In this document: piece by piece, positions 31,624-40,623 of the stretch
Layout: each line of letters starts with the position of its first letter
Numbering within the stretch: the first letter of the stretch is position 1
DNA from: Lachnospiraceae bacterium
GTDB lineage: Bacteria > Bacillota > Clostridia > Lachnospirales > Lachnospiraceae
Assembly: GCA_024696945.1 (NCBI GenBank)
Contig: JAILGF010000066.1
Coordinates: forward strand, 1-54,285
Direction of reading: 5' to 3'
Length of the DNA: 54,285 nucleotides
Notes under the pieces: model-generated
What the model was told of the DNA's origin: nothing
The model's input: only the letters and a program-made list of their open reading frames with translations
The model's database searches: none
Translations under genes and position numbers: made by a program

Positions 31624-32703
31624 TTACTTAAACAGTCTAGGGAAGAAGCTGTGGATACATCTTCTCCATACACTCCAGTCATGATGTCCGGGGAAGAGCT
31701 CTCTGATTATATTCAGTCCTTTGCCCTCAAGCATCTTGTCATCTCTCTCAAAGCTGTCAAAATAGTTGTCTTCGGTACCCATTGCTCTATAGAATATCTT
31801 AAAGCTGCTGTTGAACTTCTCCTTATCCTCAAGAATCTCAAGATGAGGCTCCTTGCTTCCGTCAGGTCTGGGGAAACTCATGAAACCTGAGAAAACTCCG
31901 ACATAACTGAACATATCGGGGTTAGACATGGTAACCATGCTTGTCTGGTAGCTTCCCATCGAAAGACCTGCCATAGCACGATGCCACTTATCTGTATAAA
32001 CATTGTACTTGTTCTCGATATAAGGGATGAGATCCTTAAGAAGCACATCGGTAAATGCATGGAAAACCATCTTAGGCTCTTTGAACTGAGTCATACCGCA
32101 AGCCATAACAATAAGGCACTCTTCCATCTTTCCTTCATAAATGAACTTATCGGCAATACGTGCCGCATGACCCTGGTATACCCAGCCGGTCTCATTCTCA
32201 CCGTAGCCGTGCTGTAAATAAAGAACAGGATACTTCTTGTTTGCGTCATAATTTGCAGGTGTATAAACCATGCAGATTTCAAGCTTGCCCGTAACTGATG
32301 AAGGGAAATACTGACGTGTAACTCCGCCGTGAGGAATACCCTCAAGAGTATCCCAGTCTTCTTCTCCGGGAACGGGAATATCAAGGAAGTTCATAGGACG
32401 GCAGCAACCATATCCAATAGGAAGATAAGAATTAAGGACTTCATTTCCGTCAATCTTTATAAAGAAGTACTTAAAGCCCTTGCCAAGATCAACAGTAGCT
32501 TCCCAGATATCATCATTGATCTTATCAAATTTAAATATTGTTCCAAATTGATCGATCACAACCTCTTTTGCATTGGGTGCCTTGATGTGGATAAGGACTT
32601 TTCCGTCGGGAAGTATCTCATACCCCTGATCTCCGTCACGGTTAGGTTCTCCAAAGTACGGATCAAATGAAAGTGCTGTGTCTAAAGGCCATTGTTTCTT
32701 CAT
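31624..32703 (-). CDS. Esterase with an N-terminal E-set domain (CE1/feruloyl-esterase-like), no signal peptide
   Basis: The 359-residue protein has an N-terminal immunoglobulin-like E-set domain (about 20-105, resembling the domain associated with esterases). An alpha/beta hydrolase follows (about 125-355) with YPVLYLQHGYGENETGW, the nucleophile elbow AGLSMGSYQ, and the catalytic His in LFPGHHDWSVWRR. This layout matches esterases that release ferulate or acetate side groups from xylan. No export signal exists, as for the GH10 enzyme, so it probably acts on imported oligosaccharides. The frame is open to 32763, but the ATG at 32703 has GAGAGG 8 bases upstream. It has an extended -10 promoter overlapped by a palindrome. 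Confidence 0.85.
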   Translation of the reverse strand: MKKQWPLDTALSFDPYFGEPNRDGDQGYEILPDGKVLIHIKAPNAKEVVIDQFGTIFKFDKINDDIWEATVDLGKGFKYFFIKIDGNEVLNSYLPIGYGCCRPMNFLDIPVPGEEDWDTLEGIPHGGVTRQYFPSSVTGKLEICMVYTPANYDANKKYPVLYLQHGYGENETGWVYQGHAARIADKFIYEGKMEECLIVMACGMTQFKEPKMVFHAFTDVLLKDLIPYIENKYNVYTDKWHRAMAGLSMGSYQTSMVTMSNPDMFSYVGVFSGFMSFPRPDGSKEPHLEILEDKEKFNSSFKIFYRAMGTEDNYFDSFERDDKMLEGKGLNIIRELFPGHHDWSVWRRCIHSFFPRLFK

Positions 32704-32751
32704 GTGTAAACCCTCTCTTTTGTTTAGATTTTTTGGTAAGACCCAAATTTT

Positions 32752-32769
32752 ATTATAACACAAACGTTT
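32752..32769 (-). promoter_or_regulatory. Esterase promoter with overlapping palindrome
   Basis: The minus strand has the extended -10 TGTTATAAT (32760-32752). Just upstream lies AAACGTTT (32762-32769), the centre of a near palindrome of the kind bound by LacI-family sugar repressors. A full CcpA cre consensus is not met because of one extra base. Confidence 0.5.
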
Positions 32770-32817
32770 TACAAAATGTTGTTAAAAATTGCTTAAATAC
32801 TATCAAAAATAGTAAAC

Positions 32818-35121
32818 TTATCCACCATAGTATTCATTCTTAGTAGGATTGGTCTGTATCAAGACCGAACTCTGATTAAATACCTTTATCATTTCGTCTG
32901 CTGCTTTATGTACATCTTCCTCATTTGTATAGCTTATAAATATAACCAAGGTGTATTCCTTATATACCGTATCTCCGTCGATCCAGCCGCCGTCTGCCTC
33001 CATTATGGTATAACCGCCGAAGTGCTTAAGAAGTATTTCTTTTGCTTTTTCTTTGGCTTCCTCATGTGAAAAGACAGGTTCATTGGTATCCTTATCATTT
33101 GTACCCAGATATACTACATACTGTACGTCGGTGTATTCATTTATGCTTGTATGGTCATCAATAATCTCTTCCCATACGGAAGGTGTTTCATCCGGATCAT
33201 CCGAGCATAATGAAATCCCGTAGCCTCTTTCATACAGAAGCTCTTTAGAATAAGCTATCGTACCATCTTCATTTACGGTAATCTTAGGAATATTTACGGG
33301 GAGCGTTCCTTCCGGTACGCATTCACCGAATACAGAACAGAAAGCAGCGACAAGATTTAAATTAAAAGGACCGTTTCCTTCCTCATCATATGCGCTTCCA
33401 TAAGGATGATAAGCACATATCACTGCATCTGCATCTTCATAACATGCCACATCATAAGGAAGATTAAGGCTTAGCAACGTTACCTTACAGTTCTTTTGGG
33501 TATGGGCTTGCTCTATAACCTGATCTATCAGATTGTTTTTGGCGGTAGCTTGAGATAATATTATAACATTTTTGGCTTTCTTTAATGCTTTCTGAAGCTT
33601 TTTATTCTTTATCTTTAAGTCTTCGTAGCAGATCACACTTACTTTTGAAGCATCCAGCAATCCTTCTTTTTCAAGACGTGTTTTAGCATATTCCACGGAG
33701 TCACGTCTATATTCAGTGGGTATTAATACCAGCGTTTTATTTCCGTTATTTCCATCAATCGGAAGTATAGAACCTTCATTCTTTACAAGAGTAAGTCCTT
33801 TAGTCGCTATATCCCATTCTCTTTCGCGATGTTCTGCCGAACCGACAACTTTCTTAGCCTGTTTTAGCTGTTTCTTCTTAGAAACGGATAAGGTTTCAGT
33901 CATTATACCGTTCTTATATTTCAGCTTTAATATCCTCTCAACGGAATCGTCGAGTTCAGCCTCCTTGATATCTCCGGACTTAACACGTTTAACCAGTTTG
34001 TTTATGTAATCCTCTACCCGGTCAAAAGTATTTACTTCTCCGTCATTATATATATCAATAGGTCTTAAAAGAATGTCAACACCTGCATTTATAGCCATTA
34101 CAGCCGCATCTGTCTCATCAAAATGATTTGCAATGGCATCCATTAACAGCGAATCCGTGATTATGATCCCATCATATCCAAGTTCTTCACGGAGCAGACC
34201 TGTCATTATAGTTTTTGAAAGTGTAGCGGGAAGATATACGTTTTCTCCGTCAAGCTTTGAAACATAAGTATTCTTCTCAACATTGGGATACTGTATATGT
34301 GCAGTCATTATCATATCTATACCGGAATCGATACCTTCTATAAAAGGTATCAGCTCACATTTTCTCATCTGTTCCAATGTAAGCTCTGATAGAGGAAGAT
34401 GTGTATGGCTGTCCTCTCCTACATCCCCATGTCCCGGAAAATGCTTTACAGCAGCTGAAACATTATTTTTTGCCAGTCCGGCAATAAATGCATTCACATG
34501 TTTAGCTACCATTTCGGGGTCATCGGAAAATGAACGGATACCGATTACAGGGTTATCGGGATTATTGTTTACATCTGCCACAGGAGCAAAATCCATATTA
34601 AAACCGAGTGCTTTGATCTCCTGTCCCATTATATAGGCTATTTCCGTAGTAAGACCGGTATCATCCGCAGCACCGAGAGCCATATTCCCCGATCCTACCA
34701 CGCCATATGAAACGCGGTTTATCCAACCACCCTCCTGATCAACGCACACAAACATCGGAATTCCGTTTTCTGAGCTCATGGAAGCCTTCTGACTGTCACG
34801 GATCAGGGTTATCGTCTGTTCCATACCGGTCATATTCTTTGAATAGAGGATTATACCGCCAAAATCATATTTTTTAAGGAGATTTTTATACGGTGATGTA
34901 AGCTTTGTCGTATAACCCGCATCGTCCTGAAAGCTCATTATCATCATTTGGGTAAGCTTCTGCTCGATGGTCATGCTGCTGACCAATTCTTTTACTTTTG
35001 AATCAATTTCAGCTTCGCTCATGGAAGATTTACTATTTGCATATACTCCCTGCTTCGGAATTGTTGTAATACAGATAGCAACTACGATCAATACAGCAAA
35101 AATTTTTGATAATTTTTTCAT
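32818..35121 (-). CDS. Secreted GH3-family glycosidase (NagZ-like)
   Basis: The 767-residue exported protein has a signal peptide (about 1-28). Its GH3 barrel carries the NagZ signature KHFPGHGDVGEDSHTHLP (about 226-243), whose Asp-His pair acts as the acid/base in N-acetylglucosaminidases, and the nucleophile D323 in IITDSLLMDAI. A second alpha/beta domain follows (about 440-620), then a C-terminal region of about 140 residues that I do not recognise. Likely activity is beta-N-acetylglucosaminidase on peptidoglycan or chitin-derived sugars outside the cell. The family also includes beta-hexosaminidases with broad range. The ATG at 35121 follows AAGGAG. It lies 51 bp after the DUF3089 fragment and is probably cotranscribed. 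Confidence 0.88.
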   Translation of the reverse strand: MKKLSKIFAVLIVVAICITTIPKQGVYANSKSSMSEAEIDSKVKELVSSMTIEQKLTQMMIMSFQDDAGYTTKLTSPYKNLLKKYDFGGIILYSKNMTGMEQTITLIRDSQKASMSSENGIPMFVCVDQEGGWINRVSYGVVGSGNMALGAADDTGLTTEIAYIMGQEIKALGFNMDFAPVADVNNNPDNPVIGIRSFSDDPEMVAKHVNAFIAGLAKNNVSAAVKHFPGHGDVGEDSHTHLPLSELTLEQMRKCELIPFIEGIDSGIDMIMTAHIQYPNVEKNTYVSKLDGENVYLPATLSKTIMTGLLREELGYDGIIITDSLLMDAIANHFDETDAAVMAINAGVDILLRPIDIYNDGEVNTFDRVEDYINKLVKRVKSGDIKEAELDDSVERILKLKYKNGIMTETLSVSKKKQLKQAKKVVGSAEHREREWDIATKGLTLVKNEGSILPIDGNNGNKTLVLIPTEYRRDSVEYAKTRLEKEGLLDASKVSVICYEDLKIKNKKLQKALKKAKNVIILSQATAKNNLIDQVIEQAHTQKNCKVTLLSLNLPYDVACYEDADAVICAYHPYGSAYDEEGNGPFNLNLVAAFCSVFGECVPEGTLPVNIPKITVNEDGTIAYSKELLYERGYGISLCSDDPDETPSVWEEIIDDHTSINEYTDVQYVVYLGTNDKDTNEPVFSHEEAKEKAKEILLKHFGGYTIMEADGGWIDGDTVYKEYTLVIFISYTNEEDVHKAADEMIKVFNQSSVLIQTNPTKNEYYGG

Positions 35122-35172
35122 AGCAACGCTCTCCTTTTTACTTTAGATTTTTAATTCATAATTATTTATTAA

Positions 35173-35874
35173 TTATTTATTATTCTTTTTGTATGCTTTA
35201 ATCCTAGTAGAAATATTCTTCCTAAGATTTTGGTAGAAGAAATTTAATTCATATAAATGATAATCCCCTTTTTCAAAGAATCCTGTTTCGGTCTCATAAA
35301 GAGCATCCTGACCATCAATATCGGTTACTATAAGCTTTCCGGTATTCTTATCAATATAAGCCCCACAGTAATTTGATATTTCCTCGGTAATATTTCCGTT
35401 AACATCAAATGTCGCATATCCTTTATTTAAGGATTTATCAGCTTTTTTACCGGTGCTTTTCCAGTTTAGAGGATTAATGGATATCTCTTTAATTCCGTTA
35501 TATTCCATCCTTGCATCTACGGCATTAAAGCTTACTATAACGCCAGTATCCTTTTTGCCCTTAGCAGCTTTGAGATAAGGATGCTCTGTCAGATATTCCT
35601 CTGTAAGTGATGCCCCGATGATATAAGCTGCTATATACTTATCCTTAAATCTTTCATCCTCACCATAATCAGCCAAAAGCTTTAATAGCATGTCGCCGCC
35701 CTGTGAATAACCGAACAGAACGATGCCTCTTCCACCGTTGAGGTTCTCCAGATAATACTCAAAAGCATTTTTTACGTCTGAATACGCAATATCATCATAT
35801 TCAATGGTTTCAAGATATGAACTGTTCTGAATAATCCTTTGACTGCCTTCCTCCATATAGCTTCCCATAGTCAT
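35173..35874 (-). CDS. DUF3089 hydrolase C-terminal fragment
   Basis: The fragment is 233 residues from its first ATG. It carries the rest of the DUF3089 alpha/beta hydrolase, with the nucleophile elbow LFGYSQGGDML and YIIGASLTEEYL. The open frame extends upstream of the ATG through EYAANVFAPLYRQ as far as a TAG at about 35918. The ATG is therefore only the first in-frame methionine after the frameshift and has no good ribosome-binding site. Alone it would lack the signal peptide and the first strand of the domain, so it is unlikely to be functional. GH3 follows 51 bp downstream. Confidence 0.75.
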   Translation of the reverse strand: MTMGSYMEEGSQRIIQNSSYLETIEYDDIAYSDVKNAFEYYLENLNGGRGIVLFGYSQGGDMLLKLLADYGEDERFKDKYIAAYIIGASLTEEYLTEHPYLKAAKGKKDTGVIVSFNAVDARMEYNGIKEISINPLNWKSTGKKADKSLNKGYATFDVNGNITEEISNYCGAYIDKNTGKLIVTDIDGQDALYETETGFFEKGDYHLYELNFFYQNLRKNISTRIKAYKKNNK

Positions 35875-35911
35875 CTGTCTGTATAACGGGGCAAATACAT
35901 TGGCGGCATAT

Positions 35912-37039
35912 TCAAACTATACCTTTCTCAAGATTAAAGGTTTTATAGAACCTGTCAGCGTTCTTTATACTAAGTATATCCTCATTATCAGGATAGGTTT
36001 TCTTTAAATCTACAGTAGGAAGTACAAAGAATACATCGGCACTCTTTTTAATTTTGTCAGGCTTACTTACCCAGTAATCATCAAGTGAATAGTCTATTTC
36101 CATGAAATTTCTTTCCATATCATAGGCATAAACCTCATGGATCTCTTCTGTATAACCATCGTAAAAGCCTTTGACCATGCCAAGAACAATCTGAGAGCCT
36201 CTGTTGTAGCTTATGAGCATCTGCCTTTTTGTTCTGTCAACGGATATGCCCTCAATCTCGCCCTGAAGCTTTACATCATCCAAAGTTCTTTCCAATACAA
36301 CATTGAATGAAGTCTTATTAAGATCCACCCTGCATCTGTAGATATGATCGGGCTCACCGTCATCTGCTGTACCGTCATCCGAAGTGATATATATCCATCC
36401 ATCATAATATACTATACCCTGTATCCATTGGGGAGGACACTGAAGATGATACTTTCCAAGATATTTTCCGCTTGAAAGCTCATATCTGTACAGATATCTT
36501 CCGCTTTCGCCGTCATTCCATGCACACATCCATATGGATTTATAATCCGTGTCAACCGTTATTCCGGAACATTCCGTCTGGCCGCTTTCTTTTTCAAAGG
36601 GATAAGTCCTTTTGAGCTTAAGAGTTTCGGCATCATAAACGGCAATCTGTATATCAGAAGCTTCACCGTCCATAAAGTACTCCACACCGGCATATATCTC
36701 TCCGTTATACACATCGATATCTCCGATATGGTTTACCTTTACGTCCTTATTAAAATCCTCAAAAGGATCAAGATTTTGCTGTAACAGCTTCCAGTCTTTA
36801 TCATAACATGAAAGTGTGGTGCTTCCGCTTACATAGTACTTCCCGTTATACCATGCTATGCCTTGACGGCCGTCAACCTCGTGCACAGATTCTAAGGAAT
36901 ATGAGAATCCGGGTGTCATCTTAACAGTATCAGCTTCACTTCTTCCCTTTACCGTTACAGGAATACTAGCTTTCGCTTTTACCTGAAATAAACAAAAGCA
37001 CATAACAAATGTTAGAAAAACCGATATTATTTTCTTCAT
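35912..37039 (-). CDS. Secreted beta-propeller-like N-terminal fragment
   Basis: This 375-residue fragment has a signal peptide (about 1-24). A region of repeated beta-strand motifs follows (about 45-300) with phrases such as GIAWYNGKYYVSG, GDIDVYNGEIYAGV and QGIVYYDGWIYITS, which suggest a propeller of the SMP-30 or quinoprotein type. The last 60 residues begin the DUF3089 hydrolase domain. The frame is open to 37078, but the ATG at 37039 follows GGAGG. It overlaps the mnmA stop as ATGA, so translation is coupled to mnmA. The C-terminus NLEKGIV is created by the frameshift stop and is not a natural end. Confidence 0.8.
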   Translation of the reverse strand: MKKIISVFLTFVMCFCLFQVKAKASIPVTVKGRSEADTVKMTPGFSYSLESVHEVDGRQGIAWYNGKYYVSGSTTLSCYDKDWKLLQQNLDPFEDFNKDVKVNHIGDIDVYNGEIYAGVEYFMDGEASDIQIAVYDAETLKLKRTYPFEKESGQTECSGITVDTDYKSIWMCAWNDGESGRYLYRYELSSGKYLGKYHLQCPPQWIQGIVYYDGWIYITSDDGTADDGEPDHIYRCRVDLNKTSFNVVLERTLDDVKLQGEIEGISVDRTKRQMLISYNRGSQIVLGMVKGFYDGYTEEIHEVYAYDMERNFMEIDYSLDDYWVSKPDKIKKSADVFFVLPTVDLKKTYPDNEDILSIKNADRFYKTFNLEKGIV

Positions 37040-38247
37040 ATAGCCTCCGATCTTATTATACCGCCACCGATAACGCATCCGTCTTCATCGTAAAATACGG
37101 CTGATTGCCCGGGAGTTGCGGATTTAACGGGTTTATCAAATGTAAGTTTAAGTCTGTCTTGGGTAATACGCTCTATATTGGCCCATTCACCTGCATGGTG
37201 GTAACGTATTTTTATATTTCCTCTTACGCTTTGACCGATCTCAAGCTCAGGGATACTCATGAAGTTAAAGTCACTTATTTCTACTATACTTGAAAATAGG
37301 TCTTCTTCATCACCTATAACCACTTGGTTTTCACTTGGAACAAGCTTACAAACATATACGGGATGCCCCATAGAAAGCCCTAAGCCTTTTCGCTGACCGA
37401 CGGTATAATGAATGATCCCCTTATGCTTTCCAATTACTTTACCATTTTTGTCAACAAAGTCACCTGTATTCTCCAAAGCACCGTCGAAGCATCCTAAAGG
37501 GGGGGCTTCGCCTTTACTATATGAAACATGTGCATCTTTAAGTTGTTGATATGTTCTTAATATGAATCCGGCATAATCGTCATCCGGAATAAAACAGATT
37601 TCTTGGGAATCTTTCTTTTCAGCGACAGGAATACCTGCTTCTTTAGCAATCTCACGGACCTTTGCCTTATCAAATTCACCCAAAGGGAATATTACACGTT
37701 CAAGCTGTTCCTGTGACAGTTTATAAAGCATGTAAGTCTGGTCTTTATTAAGTGCATCTGAACGTTTAACTGTTACCCTTCCATTTTCAAGTTTAACCTT
37801 TTTAGCATAATGCCCTGTAGCGATATAATCACAGCCGAGCACATTGGCAAAGTATAACAGCTTTTCGAACTTAACGAATCTGTTGCACTCAACGCAGGGA
37901 TTAGGTGTTCTACCACAAACATATTCTTTTACAAAAGGTTCGACAACATGGCATTTAAAATCTTTAACACAATTAAAGGCATGAAACTCTATTCCCAACA
38001 TCTGTGCAGTATCTCTTGCATCATCTATTTCGCAGCACTTATTCTGGACTACTTCAAACTCAACGTTATTGTTTGTTTCATCAGCTTCAGTCAAAGAACT
38101 GTTAATGCTTGAATATATTGTATCATCCACTGTACTGTCCCAAGTTCTGAGCATTACACCGATAACTTCATATCCCTGCTGCTTTAACAGATATGCGGCA
38201 ACGGCACTATCTACACCTCCGGACATTCCAACCATTACTTTTGGCAT
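37036..38247 (-). CDS. mnmA: tRNA-uridine 2-sulfurtransferase MnmA
   Basis: MnmA thiolates U34 of tRNA-Glu, -Gln and -Lys. The 403-residue protein shows the PP-loop VGMSGGVDSAVAAYLL, the catalytic cysteines in GRTPNPCVECN and SQEICFIPDDDY, GHYAKK, DQTYMLY and VGQRKGLGLS. An insertion of about 35 residues after VMLRTWDS, rich in Ser, Thr and Asn, separates the first strand from NKCCEIDDARDTAQ, which is longer than in E. coli. The ATG at 38247 follows GAGG by 10 bases. Its stop overlaps the next start (ATGA). A tRNA-Glu gene is also in the window, although that is the CUC species. Confidence 0.95.
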   Translation of the reverse strand: MPKVMVGMSGGVDSAVAAYLLKQQGYEVIGVMLRTWDSTVDDTIYSSINSSLTEADETNNNVEFEVVQNKCCEIDDARDTAQMLGIEFHAFNCVKDFKCHVVEPFVKEYVCGRTPNPCVECNRFVKFEKLLYFANVLGCDYIATGHYAKKVKLENGRVTVKRSDALNKDQTYMLYKLSQEQLERVIFPLGEFDKAKVREIAKEAGIPVAEKKDSQEICFIPDDDYAGFILRTYQQLKDAHVSYSKGEAPPLGCFDGALENTGDFVDKNGKVIGKHKGIIHYTVGQRKGLGLSMGHPVYVCKLVPSENQVVIGDEEDLFSSIVEISDFNFMSIPELEIGQSVRGNIKIRYHHAGEWANIERITQDRLKLTFDKPVKSATPGQSAVFYDEDGCVIGGGIIRSEAI

Positions 38248-38323
38248 TATTCTATAACCTCATTAAAATTTTTCGTTGTATTTATCAAATTTCCGTTATG
38301 TTAATATATTATTCTAAGAATTA

Positions 38324-38662
38324 TCAAAGTATTATAAGTCCTATAAAGAATGATGAAGCATTAAGTATCAGAGACAGCAGCATCCCCGGCATTCTTTTGT
38401 ATTCAAGCATTTTCTTAAAAAACAAGGCTTCAGTAAGCCATACTACTATTTCAAGAACAAATACCACGACATAACTTATTAAAGAATAAGCTTCAATTCT
38501 AAAGAACAATAGGATCCCTGTGTAAATCACATTTATCAACGGATTTGTAACACAGTTGATCAGTGCAATAAACAATATGTCGTATTTATTCCTGACTTTT
38601 AGTATCAGAGCAATTGTAAGCTCTATTACGAGCGTAAGAGCTAAAGCTTCAATTAAAATCAA
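38324..38662 (-). CDS. Small integral membrane protein (112 aa)
   Basis: The family is not recognised. Four membrane helices fill the protein (about 3-22, 28-52, 57-80 and 92-111), with a positively charged KKMLEYKR turn between the last two. The start is TTG at 38662, supported by GAGG seven bases upstream. It is the last gene of a tight set with the MFS transporter and the 93-residue membrane protein (33 bp gap). The likely role is a small membrane partner of the transporter; this is inference from position only. Confidence 0.6.
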   Translation of the reverse strand: MILIEALALTLVIELTIALILKVRNKYDILFIALINCVTNPLINVIYTGILLFFRIEAYSLISYVVVFVLEIVVWLTEALFFKKMLEYKRMPGMLLSLILNASSFFIGLIIL

Positions 38663-38695
38663 TTTTTGGCCTCATAAAATAAAAACAAATACATC

Positions 38696-38977
38696 TTACA
38701 GATACCAGGTTAATTCAGGTATCACCAAAAGGCATCCCAAAATAAAGAGTAAGGCAAAAAAGATTGAAATAGAGAGCGCTATAACAAACTTGCTTTTCTT
38801 TCCCTTTTGCGCCTTATAATTTCTCCATTGTACTATCGCAACAATCAGCAAAATAATAAATACTGAGAAGCATATAATGGTTAAAAAGGCAAGCAAAAAT
38901 ATTCCTAATGGAATATCAATAACACTTACAGGCGCAACATCTAAAAATTTATCAAAGAATTTTATAAGTATCTTCAT
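38696..38977 (-). CDS. Small integral membrane protein (93 aa)
   Basis: Two strong membrane helices (about 22-50 and 64-88) are joined by a basic segment QWRNYKAQKGKKSK, so the loop is probably cytoplasmic. I do not recognise the family. The ATG overlaps the TGA of the MFS gene as ATGA, so the two are translationally coupled. That arrangement supports a real gene and a product made in step with the transporter. Confidence 0.6.
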   Translation of the reverse strand: MKILIKFFDKFLDVAPVSVIDIPLGIFLLAFLTIICFSVFIILLIVAIVQWRNYKAQKGKKSKFVIALSISIFFALLFILGCLLVIPELTWYL

Positions 38978-40041
38978 AATTTGAGTTTTTCTTCCTTCCT
39001 TGAAATATATATTAAGAAAACAAAACTGATAACGGTCAATATGGCAACTAAAATACTCTTTTCAAAAAAGCTTTCCGGAATTATAAACGCGCTTATCAAA
39101 GCTCCCAAAAACAACCCAATGGTAGTAAAACCGAATCCTACACCCGGATAGTTATTCATAACTGAGACAATTAACCCTAAGGCTACTGCCATAGTCATAC
39201 TGAATAACAACAACCCTATAAGTGATAAGGATATAATGGTATTTCCGATTATCAGAAATGGCAATGAACCAAATGTACTTATCAGGATAGTGCGCCACAT
39301 ACCAATCGTATCTATCAGTAATCCCCCTACGGCCTTTCCTATTGCCATAGATGAAAAAAGAAGGATTATAGACAGATATGAGTTGTCATTCCACTCTGCA
39401 GGGATAACATATCCCATATATGACCTTACAATTACTACAAAGGTGGCAAGAAAAATTACAATGGCCGCTTTTCTCTTTGGATTTGCGTATTCGAATTCCT
39501 TTAGTTCCCCAAAATCCAACTTGATTTTTTGAAGCCTTACAAGGATGATTGGTACTATCATCAAAAGATGAGTGAGCAAAACAATCCAAATAGGGATTTT
39601 ACTTAGGGCAAGAATCCTTCCTAAAGCCACCCCAAAAGCTCCGCCCGATACAAATAATGCACTCGGAAACATCTTTCCGCTTGAAGTACGAAGAGTCATC
39701 TCAGCGCCTTGCACATGTATCATGCCATTTCCGGCGGCAACCGTAACTACTATCAGCACAGGCGGCAAGCCAAAAAACATCATAACGACAGCAGCAAAGG
39801 CAATCAATCCACCAACAATATCATAATCAATTTTGATACCGATATCGTTGATAATTCCATATAAACCCTCGGGTACAAACGCCAGAGCATCATAAACAAG
39901 GGCAAACAAGACAATATACTCACTGTCATAATATGAAAATACAACATAGTACGACGTAATCTCAATAAGAAAATGTATAATAAAATATAATAAACCAACG
40001 GTATTCGCTTTTTTCATTCTATATATCTTTACGTCAGGCAT
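38974..40041 (-). CDS. Major-facilitator-type membrane transporter
   Basis: The 355-residue protein has about 10-11 membrane helices and an MFS-like layout with two halves. Each half has a loop of the type GGLIDTIGMWRTILIS or GLYGIINDIGIKIDYD, and a charged central loop KLDFGELKEFEYANPKRKAA lies between them. The substrate is not evident. The family is a distant MFS branch, somewhat shorter than the typical 400 residues. The ATG at 40041 has no clear ribosome site; the next methionine is at 40017, so the start is uncertain. A possible promoter lies at 40122-40151. It is coupled to the two small membrane proteins downstream. Confidence 0.65.
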   Translation of the reverse strand: MPDVKIYRMKKANTVGLLYFIIHFLIEITSYYVVFSYYDSEYIVLFALVYDALAFVPEGLYGIINDIGIKIDYDIVGGLIAFAAVVMMFFGLPPVLIVVTVAAGNGMIHVQGAEMTLRTSSGKMFPSALFVSGGAFGVALGRILALSKIPIWIVLLTHLLMIVPIILVRLQKIKLDFGELKEFEYANPKRKAAIVIFLATFVVIVRSYMGYVIPAEWNDNSYLSIILLFSSMAIGKAVGGLLIDTIGMWRTILISTFGSLPFLIIGNTIISLSLIGLLLFSMTMAVALGLIVSVMNNYPGVGFGFTTIGLFLGALISAFIIPESFFEKSILVAILTVISFVFLIYISRKEEKLKL

Positions 40042-40121
40042 GCTTGCACATCGTTGACCCGCCTGCCATGGCCTCTGTGTATATCTTGTATTGTACTTTT
40101 AACCTTAAAACTATAATATAC

Positions 40122-40151
40122 AATATTATCATAAAGCATTTGAAATAGCAA
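40122..40151 (-). promoter_or_regulatory. Possible promoter of the MFS operon
   Basis: The minus strand reads TTGCTA (40151-40146), 18 bp, then TAATAT (40127-40122). The -35 element is weak. Confidence 0.4.
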
Positions 40152-40164
40152 TATTTCAGGAGTA

Positions 40165-40622
40165 TCAGAAATCATATCCGTCATATATTTTAAAGTGTTC
40201 GTAATAGTCATTCATATGGGCTATATCCCATCTATTAAAGTCCCAAAAATTACTGTCCTTTACACAATAATAGACTTCCTTGGGCAGATTGACTTTTTCT
40301 GTTTCCCATAAAATGACCGTACGTACTTCATCCACAGGTTCAAGATCATATGGATAACTTTCAGTACCTTCTTGCAGGAAGTCGAATACCGGTGCATAAT
40401 TGTTGTCCACATCCCAAGATATTAAGTGCCAGGAAAGAATTTCAGCGGCTCGGTCCGCATCCTCATCTTTAAGCCTTATACCTTCAAGCCCATAACTCCA
40501 ATTATTAATCTTTAGTAAAAGAATTTTTATCATTTCCTTTGTAGAAATATCAATCAGTTCTGATGGTGGTACGTCCTTTCCGTCCTTAATCCATTGGTTA
40601 TAATATATGTATTTCGTATCAT
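40165..40622 (-). pseudogene. Hypothetical gene with an apparent frameshift just after its start
   Basis: A 122-residue frame runs from an ATG at 40533 to 40165, with acidic and aromatic composition (for example KVNLPKEVYYCVKD). I do not recognise it. The same frame stays open upstream as DTKYIYYNQWIKDGKDVPP back to the TAA of the preceding gene, with no start codon. One base off that frame, an ATG at 40622 sits ideally after GAGGAATAAT, right behind the preceding stop. As written it would give only a 22-residue peptide. One extra base after this ATG (ATG GAT ACG) would join it to the longer frame, giving about 152 residues. So the gene has probably lost one base, or the assembly has. Confidence 0.55.
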
Positions 40623-40623
40623 A

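Larger units (their letters stand above)
35173..37039 (-). pseudogene. Propeller-DUF3089 gene broken by a one-base frameshift
   Basis: The two fragments described in the next two entries form one gene. Fragment one ends inside the DUF3089 fold, shortly after SADVFFVLPTVDL. In the other frame, the sequence directly after its stop reads EYAANVFAPLYRQ and runs on into MTMGSYMEEG, the expected continuation. Removing one base at about 35914-35917 (the minus strand reads ATAGTTTGAATA) would give EKGIFEYAANVF in a single frame. The cause may be a real mutation, an assembly error or programmed frameshifting. Confidence 0.85.

Noticed and set aside
32758..32775. CcpA cre site at the esterase promoter
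   Set aside because: The match needs one extra base between the half-sites, so the consensus is not met; a LacI-type palindrome is the more careful description.
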